A stretch of DNA of 5,319 nt from contig JAFMAA010000057.1 of the NCBI GenBank assembly GCA_029785235.1, positions 1 to 5,319 of the forward strand, read 5' to 3'. A model generated the notes under the pieces. The model made no database searches and was not told the origin of the DNA. It saw only the letters and a list, made by a program, of their open reading frames with translations. This document shows, piece by piece, positions 1 through 4,375 of this stretch. A program made the position numbers and the translations under genes. This DNA comes from Nitrososphaerota archaeon. Its GTDB lineage: Archaea > Thermoproteota > Nitrososphaeria > Nitrososphaerales > UBA183. Every line of letters starts with the position of its first letter. Within the stretch, counting starts at the first letter, position 1.

Positions 1-143
1 ACGCGACCTGCCACACGAACAACCCCCCTTCTTTCGACCTCTGGCCATCGCCTAAATTCACCGAAACATACCTTCGGCGCGACTGACGATGGGTCAAGGA
101 ACCCGTCCTCCAGTCCGATAATCTCATATCCTTCTCTTTTCAC
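1..143 (-). CDS. possible 5' part of an unidentified protein, cut by the window edge
   Basis: A minus-strand frame opens with GTG at 143-141 and stays open for 47 codons to the left edge. The translation starts MKREGYEIIGLEDGFLDP and continues with a charged, mixed-composition stretch containing FGEFRRWPEV. It reads more like a real protein than the competing frames, which are proline/serine/arginine-rich. An in-frame TAG lies two codons before the GTG, so the start is GTG or something further inside. I see no clear TATA box or Shine-Dalgarno sequence, and I do not recognise the family. A short plus-strand frame ending at 54 is an alternative, in which case this stretch would be the tail of a gene entering from the left. 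Confidence 0.33.
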   Translation of the reverse strand, partial: MKREGYEIIGLEDGFLDPSSVAPKVCFGEFRRWPEVERRGVVRVAGR

Positions 144-303
144 ATACTAGTCCCACACTTCATGGTCGTAGACATCCCGTCAGGGACGCAAACAACAACT
201 TGGAGGGGCTCCACATCAACACAAGCGCCGCCATAAGGCCGCCGGCCTCTTTGTTTCAACTTCGAAAGGTTAAGAATCGTGGTCAGTCGGTGCCGGCCCG
301 AGT
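144..303. other. intergenic stretch before tRNA-Thr, no gene seen
   Basis: No convincing CDS lies here. A minus-strand frame crosses it but starts inside the tRNA-Thr gene and has low-quality composition, so I treat it as chance. A weak A/T-rich box (GGTTAAGAA, 268-276) sits roughly 28-36 bp before the tRNA-Thr 5' end and is the best box A candidate for that gene, though it is a poor match. GC-rich inverted motifs around 224-247 (GGCCGCCGGCC) look like composition noise. Confidence 0.4.
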
Positions 304-390
304 GCCACGGTGGCTCAGTGGCTAGAGCGCCACCTTGGTAAGGTTTACCCAAAGAGGTGGATGTCGTGGGTCCGACTCCCACCCGTGGCT
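304..390 (+). tRNA. tRNA-Thr(GGT) with a 14-nt intron
   Basis: The cloverleaf is complete. Acceptor stem 304-310 pairs with 383-389 (GCCACGG/CCGTGGC), with discriminator T390. D stem is GCTC/GAGC (313-316/325-328) with G18G19 present in the loop. Anticodon stem is CCACC/GGTGG (330-334/356-360). Anticodon GGT lies at 337-339 after T33 and reads ACC/ACT threonine codons. T stem is GTGGG/CCCAC (366-370/378-382) around loop TCCGACT. The 21-nt anticodon loop means a 14-nt intron at 37/38. U73 is usual for archaeal tRNA-Thr. CCA is not encoded. Its 3' end faces that of tRNA-Met only 34 bp away, so the two genes converge. Confidence 0.95.
341..354 (+). other. tRNA-Thr intron, canonical position 37/38
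   Basis: This 14-nt intron follows A37 (340) and precedes A38 (355). The splice motif has a 4-bp central helix (335-338 TTGG with 349-352 CCAA), a 5' bulge TAA cut as TA^A, and a 3' bulge AGA cut as AG^A. The inner helix is almost absent (only G342-C348), so this is a relaxed, half-type BHB near the lower size limit for archaeal tRNA introns. Confidence 0.88.
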
Positions 391-441
391 CTCACCTAAA
401 GAAGGACACCACGAATCGACTTTATGGTGCCGAGGGAGGGA

Positions 442-459
442 GCCGCGCCTCCAAGAGGC
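442..459 (-). other. tRNA-Met intron 3, T-loop position 59/60
   Basis: This 18-nt intron sits inside the T loop. The splice motif is textbook. The outer helix is the T stem GAGGG/CCCTC. The central helix CGCG (465-462) pairs with CGCG (447-444). The 5' bulge is AA^G (461-459) and the 3' bulge is GC^T (443-441). The inner helix CCTC/GAGG (458-455/451-448) has a TTG loop. Cutting at the expected positions leaves exactly a 7-nt T loop. Confidence 0.8.
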
Positions 460-481
460 TTCGCGCCCTCGACCCCCAGAT

Positions 482-501
482 CACTCCTCCCAGCCCAGGA
501 T
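482..501 (-). other. tRNA-Met intron 2, canonical position 37/38
   Basis: This 20-nt intron lies between A37 (502) and A38 (481). The central helix pairs CTC (507-505) with GAG (486-484) plus an A504.G487 mismatch. The 5' bulge is TA^A and the 3' bulge is TG^A. The inner helix is TCC/GGA (500-498/490-488) plus T497.G491, with a 5-nt loop. Its outer helix, the anticodon stem, is complete only after intron 1 is removed, which suggests intron 1 is cut first. Confidence 0.8.
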
Positions 502-508
502 TATGAGT

Positions 509-528
509 TTCACCCCATCGGGTGTAGC
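509..528 (-). other. tRNA-Met intron 1, non-canonical position 30/31
   Basis: This 20-nt intron lies between G30 (529) and A31 (508). The central helix is perfect: CACC (534-531) with GGTG (514-511). The 5' bulge is AG^G (530-528) and the 3' bulge is AA^A (510-508). A short inner helix pairs CTA (527-525) with TGG (517-515), with one G.U. Outer pairs are G535-C507 and G536.T506. Removal restores a fully Watson-Crick anticodon stem. A second CACCC (524-520) competes for the same GGGTG. Confidence 0.82.
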
Positions 529-586
529 CTGGTGCCATAACTAGGCTAGGCCACCTCGGCACTGCATGCGCCGTCGTAGGTTGGGG

Positions 587-592
587 ATAAAA
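587..592 (-). promoter_or_regulatory. box A (TATA) of the tRNA-Met gene
   Basis: TTTTAT reads on the minus strand from 592 to 587, centred about 29 bp before the tRNA-Met 5' end at 560, the standard archaeal TBP-site spacing. A 7-bp inverted repeat, CGCCGTC (569-575) and GACGGCG (612-618), flanks it and may be coincidental. Confidence 0.65.
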
Positions 593-670
593 GCCTCATC
601 ATGAAACCACTGACGGCGACCCATTTCCCCAGCAAGGCTTAATATCGGACGTCGAGGCCACACCGGCAGA

Positions 671-799
671 TTGCTTTCATTCCTCAGCCTCGCCAGCTAC
701 TATAATTTTATCAGCACGATGATGATCGTGCTTTTCGTAATAGCTCTTGTGCTAGTGTTTGTCTATGAATACGAGGCTCTAAGACGCTCGAAGAACTAG
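671..799 (+). CDS. possible small single-span membrane protein (42 aa)
   Basis: A TTG-started frame gives 42 aa: a short N-terminal part, one strongly hydrophobic helix at residues 17-32 (MMIVLFVIALVLVFVY), then an acidic-to-basic tail ending LRRSKN. The charge pattern fits an N-out/C-in membrane anchor. A TATA-like box CTTAATATC (638-646) lies about 25-30 bp before the TTG, which would make it leaderless. The alternative is a 26-aa product from ATG 719, preceded closely by TATAATTTTA (701-710) and lying inside a hairpin (714-731). Its stop overlaps the 3' end of the convergent RPA gene by 4 nt. I recognise no family. A frame this short could be chance; the clean hydrophobic segment is the main support. 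Confidence 0.35.
   Translation: MLSFLSLASYYNFISTMMIVLFVIALVLVFVYEYEALRRSKN
714..731. repeat. perfect 7-bp inverted repeat (hairpin/dyad)
   Basis: GCACGAT (714-720) and ATCGTGC (725-731) are exact inverted copies around GATG. The dyad lies just after an A/T-rich box (TATAATTTTATC, 701-712) and about 65 bp past the RPA stop on the other strand. It could be an operator, a leader hairpin or part of the RPA 3' UTR. No T-run follows it on the minus strand, so it is not a simple terminator. Confidence 0.55.
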
Positions 800-2196
800 C
801 TACGGCCTCTTATCCTCTCCACGACACTGTGGTCTGATAGCTGCAGAACTCGGCCTCCCATCTTCGTAGATTTAGGCGAGACTCCAACAAGCCTGAGCCT
901 CTCTCCCGGCTGGATGCCCAACAGCCTCCCTGCCAGATCCCTCCAAGCTACGAGTTTGACATCCGCCGTGTCGTCTCCTATTGTCAGCTCCCCCTTCTTT
1001 GCCGTCGTTCCATCCCTAAGCCTGACCTCGTCCACGGTCCCATGAGAGAGGGCGATTACTTCGACCATAATCTCCGAGTTCTCCTCCTTTGCCCGATGGA
1101 GTTTAGTTACTAACTCCTCGAGTCCGGGAAAAGACGCCTCCACGACGGCACGAAGGGAACCTACGCTCCTACAACTCAGCGCCCCACCCACCACCTCGTC
1201 AGGGAGTATTTCGACCAACTCGCCCTGGGCAGGGACCACTAATCCTGCGCCGACGTCGACAACAATCACCTTCTTGTCCTTTCCTACGCCGAACGCTAGC
1301 TTGGCCGACTGGGTCGAGCTCGTCGAGGCTACCCTTAGGACGCGCCTCGTGGTGGGCTCCTCCACTAAGATGGCGCTACCCGCGTCGCCGTGAATCTCAA
1401 ACCCCCCGCTGTTGGACCGCCTCGCCCTCACATTGGTGACTCGCACTTTCTGTCCTCTACGGAGGTCAGGCTTCGACACAGGACTCCAAACGACCACCCG
1501 GGTCTCCTTCCCGCCCTCGTCGGAGACCCCGAATTGGAATAGAGACCCCCCAGAGCCGTCAGACCTCACAAACTCGCTGTAGCGAGGCTCCGAACTGACC
1601 ACTCCTTCTATAGCGACGAACGGCTCTTCTTTAGTCAGGTTCGGCAGCTTCTGAGCGACCGCGGATACCGGCTGGAGTCTCATAAGCGCCTCCTCATCAG
1701 GCAAGACTTCCATCCGGCTCCTCTTCCCCAAGTTGAGGTTCGGCTTTCCATCCAGGCCCTGCTTGACGTATGCTCCCAAGACCCTAACCGGGGAATCGAC
1801 CTCAACACTGAGCTTCGTTATCTCCTCTAGGGCCTCTTCCCAAGCGGTCATCCTTACAGTGCTCTTCCCATCGAAGAGGACGAACCTCCTGTATCTCCCC
1901 TTGCTGCCATCCTTCTTGTTGAAAGTAGACTCTGGATAGACTGCTAGGACCCTGGCGACCACAGTCACATCGTTGGCTCCGATGTATAGGTCCTTGATAG
2001 TCATGTCAGACGAAGCGCTATCTTTCCGGAGTGACACGCCTAGTTCCCCCGCCACCAAGAAGAGCGCCCCTTGGTCTGTAAGATAGCCAGCGCCAACGTT
2101 CCTTTTCTTATCTTCTAAGCGACGCATCAATTCGTCTCTGCTCAGCTCTGGCTTTTGCTGGAGCAGCTCTTCGACGAGCGCCTTGAAATCGTACAT
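796..2196 (-). CDS. rpa: replication protein A-like multi-OB-fold ssDNA-binding protein
   Basis: This 466-aa protein is of the archaeal RPA large-subunit type, which coats and protects single-stranded DNA in replication, repair and recombination. Residues 1-55 form the helical N-terminal segment seen in this family (EELLQQKPELSRDELMRRLE...FLVAGELGV). OB-fold regions are recognisable at about 66-165 (TIKDLYIG...VTVVARVLAVYPE...VRMTAWE), 185-280 (FVAIEGVVSSEPRYSEF...VVVWSP) and 374-462 (IMVEVIALS...VKLVAWRDLAG). Residues 290-350 are weaker and may be a degenerate further fold. The repeated [VR]-x-W strand is typical. There is no zinc finger; the single cysteine is at 342. ATG 2196 lies 2 nt after the stop of the upstream aminotransferase, so co-transcription and coupled translation are likely. 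No strong Shine-Dalgarno is visible. Exact orthology (RPA1 versus other archaeal RPAs) cannot be fixed from sequence reading alone. Confidence 0.88.
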   Translation of the reverse strand: MYDFKALVEELLQQKPELSRDELMRRLEDKKRNVGAGYLTDQGALFLVAGELGVSLRKDSASSDMTIKDLYIGANDVTVVARVLAVYPESTFNKKDGSKGRYRRFVLFDGKSTVRMTAWEEALEEITKLSVEVDSPVRVLGAYVKQGLDGKPNLNLGKRSRMEVLPDEEALMRLQPVSAVAQKLPNLTKEEPFVAIEGVVSSEPRYSEFVRSDGSGGSLFQFGVSDEGGKETRVVVWSPVSKPDLRRGQKVRVTNVRARRSNSGGFEIHGDAGSAILVEEPTTRRVLRVASTSSTQSAKLAFGVGKDKKVIVVDVGAGLVVPAQGELVEILPDEVVGGALSCRSVGSLRAVVEASFPGLEELVTKLHRAKEENSEIMVEVIALSHGTVDEVRLRDGTTAKKGELTIGDDTADVKLVAWRDLAGRLLGIQPGERLRLVGVSPKSTKMGGRVLQLSDHSVVERIRGRS

Positions 2197-2198
2197 AC

Positions 2199-3545
2199 CT
2201 AGACATTGGCCGAATCAACGGCCGCAATCCCCTCTTCCATGATGTCGATGCCCTCGTCCATGACATCTTCTGTGACATTCAATGGGGGAATGAAACGTAA
2301 TGTGTTGTGCCCCGCGAATATGACCAAGACGCCATGACGAAAGCAATACTCGACGATCTGCGCTGCCTCTGCGTCGCCCCTCGTCTTGGTCTTCTTGTCC
2401 TTGACGATTTCAATCCCCAGGAAGAGGCCCTTGCCCCTCACGTCGCCCACGATTTCGTACCGTTCTTTCATCTCGAGAAACCTCTTCTTCGCCTTGCTTC
2501 CGAGCCTCTCCGCATTCTCCAACAATCTCTCTGATTTGATGATGTTGAGTGTAGCCAAAGCAGCTTCCACGGCCACAGGGTTCGCACCGAACGTTGAAGC
2601 ATGTTGCCCGGGCTTCCAGCTCTCCATGATTTCGGCCCTGGCAATGGTCGCGCTCAATGGGAGCCCGGACGCTATGCCTTTGGCAACTGTGACGACGTCA
2701 GGGGAAATACCGTAGTCTTCGATTGCGAAGAACCTGCCTGTCCTCCCTACACCGGTCTGAATCTCGTCGCAGACGAAGAGTACGCCTTCATCACGGAGGA
2801 ATTCCATCTTCTTGAAGTAATCGGGGGGGGCAGGGACATAGCCGCCTTCGCCCTGTATCGGCTCGAAGAAGTACGAAGCGACGTCACCAACTGGGACAAA
2901 CTTGTCCAAGTACTGGTCTTTGAAGTAATCCACGCAATAATAATCGCACTCAGGGAAAGTCTGTTTCCAAGGGCAGCGGTAGCAGTAAGGATACGGGAAG
3001 TGAACCACGTCGGGGACAAGAGGGAGCGCACCTTTCCTCTGCATCGGCTTGCTCGCCGTCAGGCTCAGGGCTCCCATGGTCCTCCCATGAAACGCCCCAG
3101 AGTGAGCCAGAAAAATGGGGCGCTTTGTGTGGTTCCTTGTCAGCTTCATGGCTGCCTCGATTGCTTCGGCTCCGCTGTTGCCATAGTACACCATCTTCCT
3201 CCCACTGCCTGGAACAAGGGGGAGCAGCTTCTCGGAGAGTTGGACTAAGTTGTCGTAGTAGAAGTCAGTATAGGAGAAGTGGACAAACTTCTCTGCTTGG
3301 CGCCTGATGGCCTCGACGACCTTGGGGTGGGTTGAACCGGTGCTGAGCACTGCTATCCCTGCCGCGAAGTCGACGAACTGGTTCCCATCAACATCCTTCA
3401 CAAGCGACCCATGGGCCGACTCAACCACTAAAGGATAGAAACGAGAGATAGAGGGTGAGACATACTTCGCCGTGGCGTTCACTACCGCGCTTGCCTTCGG
3501 CCCAGGGAGCTTGCCTTGTACCCTTGCAAATTTCCTCGAATTCAT
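2199..3545 (-). CDS. class III PLP aminotransferase (acetylornithine/ornithine/4-aminobutyrate type)
   Basis: This is a full-length 448-aa fold-type I PLP enzyme of aminotransferase class III, moving an amino group, usually a terminal one, to a 2-oxo acid in the cytoplasm. Visible signatures: NSGAEA (123-128) and FHGRT (152-156) in the cofactor pocket, EPIQGEGG (228-235), DEIQTGVGRTG (260-270) with D260 for the PLP pyridine nitrogen, Schiff-base lysine K289 in TVAKG, and STFGANP (317-323) for phosphate contact. The N-terminal part resembles the archaeal group annotated as 4-aminobutyrate or ornithine aminotransferase, whose members also include amino-acid racemases, so substrate cannot be assigned. 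An insert at 185-206 carries four cysteines (C188, C191, C200, C204). ATG 3545 is supported by a TATA-like box at 3574-3582. RPA follows 2 nt downstream. Confidence 0.93.
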   Translation of the reverse strand: MNSRKFARVQGKLPGPKASAVVNATAKYVSPSISRFYPLVVESAHGSLVKDVDGNQFVDFAAGIAVLSTGSTHPKVVEAIRRQAEKFVHFSYTDFYYDNLVQLSEKLLPLVPGSGRKMVYYGNSGAEAIEAAMKLTRNHTKRPIFLAHSGAFHGRTMGALSLTASKPMQRKGALPLVPDVVHFPYPYCYRCPWKQTFPECDYYCVDYFKDQYLDKFVPVGDVASYFFEPIQGEGGYVPAPPDYFKKMEFLRDEGVLFVCDEIQTGVGRTGRFFAIEDYGISPDVVTVAKGIASGLPLSATIARAEIMESWKPGQHASTFGANPVAVEAALATLNIIKSERLLENAERLGSKAKKRFLEMKERYEIVGDVRGKGLFLGIEIVKDKKTKTRGDAEAAQIVEYCFRHGVLVIFAGHNTLRFIPPLNVTEDVMDEGIDIMEEGIAAVDSANV

Positions 3546-3556
3546 AGAAACCTACG

Positions 3557-3570
3557 CCCCGTCCGCGGGG
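3557..3570. repeat. GC-rich inverted repeat between promoter and aminotransferase start
   Basis: CCCCG (3557-3561) and CGGGG (3566-3570) are exact inverted copies around TCCG. The dyad sits between the likely TATA box and the ATG, overlapping or just before the expected transcription start, the usual place for a blocking operator. It may equally reflect GC-rich composition. Confidence 0.45.
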
Positions 3571-3573
3571 TTA

Positions 3574-3582
3574 GGCTAAAAA
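3574..3582 (-). promoter_or_regulatory. likely TATA box of the aminotransferase-RPA operon
   Basis: TTTTTAGCC on the minus strand, preceded by purine-rich AAAGGA (BRE-like), lies about 30-37 bp before ATG 3545. Transcription would start near 3550-3555, leaving a leader of about 5-10 nt or less. The T5 run may also help terminate the upstream Alba transcript, whose stop is 35 bp earlier. Confidence 0.5.
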
Positions 3583-3616
3583 TCCTTTACCTAAATCTGA
3601 ATGCAAAGAGGGACTC

Positions 3617-3916
3617 TCAGTGCGAAACTGCTGTCATTGGAATTGAAAGCTCTATTTCGAGGACAGGGAGGTTGAGCTGTCTTCCATCCCTCGACGTGAC
3701 GTTTTCACCATCGATTGTGATGTTAGAAATCTGGACGTTGCTCATGAAACGCTTCTTCAGAACCTGAGCCACATCGACTGACATGTTGATGGCCTCCCCT
3801 CTCGCCCTGAGCACTACCTGCTTCGCGCCGCCGTTGAACATAGTGATACAGGCCGTTACATAATTCAGGAGGGGCTTGCTCTGGCCGACGATGACAGTCT
3901 TCCGCGCTTCAGACAT
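3617..3916 (-). CDS. albA: Alba-family DNA/RNA-binding chromatin protein
   Basis: This 99-aa protein has the usual Alba length and pattern: N-terminal strand TVIVGQ, SKPLLNYVTACITMFNGG (13-30) for the first helix, VVLRARGEAINMSVDVAQVLKKRF for the second strand and helix, and the C-terminal hairpin with SRDGRQLNLPVLEIELSI. Alba dimers coat DNA and RNA and compact archaeal chromatin. The Lys16-Lys17 pair of Sulfolobus Alba, a nucleic-acid contact and acetylation site, appears here as S13-K14, so only one lysine remains. ATG 3916 is favoured because the TATA box lies 26-31 bp upstream, giving a leaderless or nearly leaderless mRNA. It is separated from the downstream aminotransferase by 71 bp that contain a second promoter, so it is probably a single-gene unit with possible read-through. 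Confidence 0.93.
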   Translation of the reverse strand: MSEARKTVIVGQSKPLLNYVTACITMFNGGAKQVVLRARGEAINMSVDVAQVLKKRFMSNVQISNITIDGENVTSRDGRQLNLPVLEIELSIPMTAVSH

Positions 3917-3941
3917 CGGTGGTCAGGCTCCCCCTTCAGCC

Positions 3942-3947
3942 TATAAA
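3942..3947 (-). promoter_or_regulatory. TATA box of alba
   Basis: TTTATA on the minus strand (3947-3942), preceded by purine-rich AGGAGGAGC as a BRE-like element, lies 26-31 bp before the alba ATG. This is the strongest protein-gene promoter in the window, consistent with an abundant chromatin protein. Confidence 0.8.
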
Positions 3948-3949
3948 TG

Positions 3950-4054
3950 CTCCTCCTACGCCGTCTCCTCCTCCTTTGCACAGCAGCATCCGCAACAGCA
4001 ACCACAACACGCCATCCAACCCACCTCCACCCCAGCCCAACGGCCCCAGGGTAG
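3950..4054. other. low-complexity, strand-skewed spacer with a G-quadruplex motif
   Basis: The 105 bp between the regulator stop and the alba promoter are almost free of G on the plus strand in places: CTC-rich at 3950-3973 and CAG/CAA-rich at 3978-4010. On the minus strand, four G-runs at 4047-4044, 4038-4036, 4033-4030 and 4022-4020 have loops of 5, 2 and 7 nt and meet the G3+N1-7 quadruplex rule. Plus-strand reading gives a Q/P-rich frame (HPQQQPQHA) and another that starts with leucines, but both look like products of the repeat, not genes. Confidence 0.6.
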
Positions 4055-4291
4055 TTATTGACCAGCCCGCCGGTATCTGCCCCTGACTTTTACTATCGCC
4101 CCATGGTTTATCAGCCGCTTCAGGATCCTCGAAAGTACCTCTTGGTGGTAGCCGAGCGTCGCCTTGAGGGCGGAGAAGGCGACCGGTTCCTGGCTGCCGC
4201 AGACGGCCATGCACACCCTCGCCTCCCGCTCTGTCAGCTGCAGGCAGTCGGGGGAGTCGCACGCTGAGACGGAACGGAACGCCTGAGCCAT
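4055..4291 (-). CDS. small winged-helix transcriptional regulator
   Basis: This 78-aa protein is essentially a single winged helix-turn-helix domain: helix 1 about 20-32 (TEREARVCMAVCG), helix 2 about 38-47 (AFSALKATLG), recognition helix about 48-62 (YHQEVLSRILKRLIN), and a basic wing 65-76 (AIVKVRGRYRRA). The nearest type is MarR/ArsR-like small archaeal regulators; no specific family is claimed. Four cysteines (11, 16, 27, 31) could bind metal or sense redox state. I chose ATG 4291 over GTG 4303 (82 aa) because the TATA box at 4315-4320 lies 24-29 bp before it, giving a leaderless mRNA, whereas GTG would be too close. It is divergent from tRNA-Pro and 108 bp upstream of the alba promoter, so it may act on its own promoter region. 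Confidence 0.72.
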   Translation of the reverse strand: MAQAFRSVSACDSPDCLQLTEREARVCMAVCGSQEPVAFSALKATLGYHQEVLSRILKRLINHGAIVKVRGRYRRAGQ

Positions 4292-4314
4292 GGTCTTGTA
4301 CACCGCCGACCGTC

Positions 4315-4320
4315 TATTTA
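4315..4320 (-). promoter_or_regulatory. TATA box of the winged-helix regulator
   Basis: TAAATA (in AATAAATAG) on the minus strand lies 24-29 bp before ATG 4291. The distance decides the start codon and implies a leaderless transcript. It sits back-to-back with the tRNA-Pro TATA box, 25 bp away. Confidence 0.65.
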
Positions 4321-4345
4321 TTGACCGGAGGGCCTCCCGACAGGA

Positions 4346-4351
4346 TATAAA
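4346..4351 (+). promoter_or_regulatory. box A (TATA) of tRNA-Pro
   Basis: TATAAA lies 25-30 bp before the tRNA-Pro 5' end at 4376, in the consensus form and spacing for an archaeal tRNA promoter. Confidence 0.8.
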
Positions 4352-4375
4352 CCGAGGATAGGCAGGCGCTAACTA

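Larger units (their letters stand above)
425..560 (-). tRNA. elongator tRNA-Met(CAT) with three introns
   Basis: Reading minus from 560: acceptor GCCGAGG (560-554) pairs with CCTCGGC (435-429), discriminator A428, then an encoded CCA (427-425). D arm is GCC/GGC with a T.T mismatch. After removal of three introns the anticodon stem is CCAG+A (532-529, 508) with TCTGG (480-476), and the loop is CTCATA+A with anticodon CAT at 505-503. The variable loop is GGGTC (475-471). T stem is GAGGG/CCCTC (470-466/440-436). The mature RNA would be 75 nt before CCA. The anticodon arm and variable-T-stem region match the archaeal elongator-Met pattern; initiator tRNA differs in its acceptor. Oddities: the D loop has A at the G18 position, and the spliced T loop would be CGCGAAT instead of TTCGAAT. 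A pseudogene cannot be excluded, but three coherent splice motifs argue for function. Confidence 0.86.

Noticed and set aside
140..382. Minus-strand 80-aa frame
   Set aside because: It starts inside the tRNA-Thr gene, crosses the tRNA, and has low-quality composition.
523..525. tRNA at 425-560 read with anticodon ACA and one 21-nt canonical intron
   Set aside because: A34 is not expected in archaea, no splice motif supports that cut, and the variable region would be far too long. The three-intron Met reading explains every base.
335..544. Plus-strand 69-aa frame
   Set aside because: It starts in the tRNA-Thr anticodon loop and runs through most of the opposite-strand tRNA-Met gene.
719..725. 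C-box-like ATGATGA as part of a C/D box sRNA
   Set aside because: No CTGA D box occurs at a suitable distance downstream; the motif is part of the hairpin instead. The same motif on the minus strand at 602-596 also lacks a D box.
2601..3248. Long plus-strand open frame (215 aa) opposite the aminotransferase
   Set aside because: It is antisense to a clearly conserved enzyme with intact motifs; its own sequence has no recognisable domain and unnatural composition.
3876..4061. Plus-strand Q/P-rich frame, and a leucine-rich frame from ATG 3947
   Set aside because: Both follow CTC and CAG/CAA repeats in a spacer that already holds the alba promoter on the other strand; no start signal was seen.
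3936..4262. Minus-strand 108-aa frame rich in Gly/Arg
   Set aside because: It overlaps the winged-helix gene in another frame; its glycine-rich tail comes from the G-rich low-complexity spacer.
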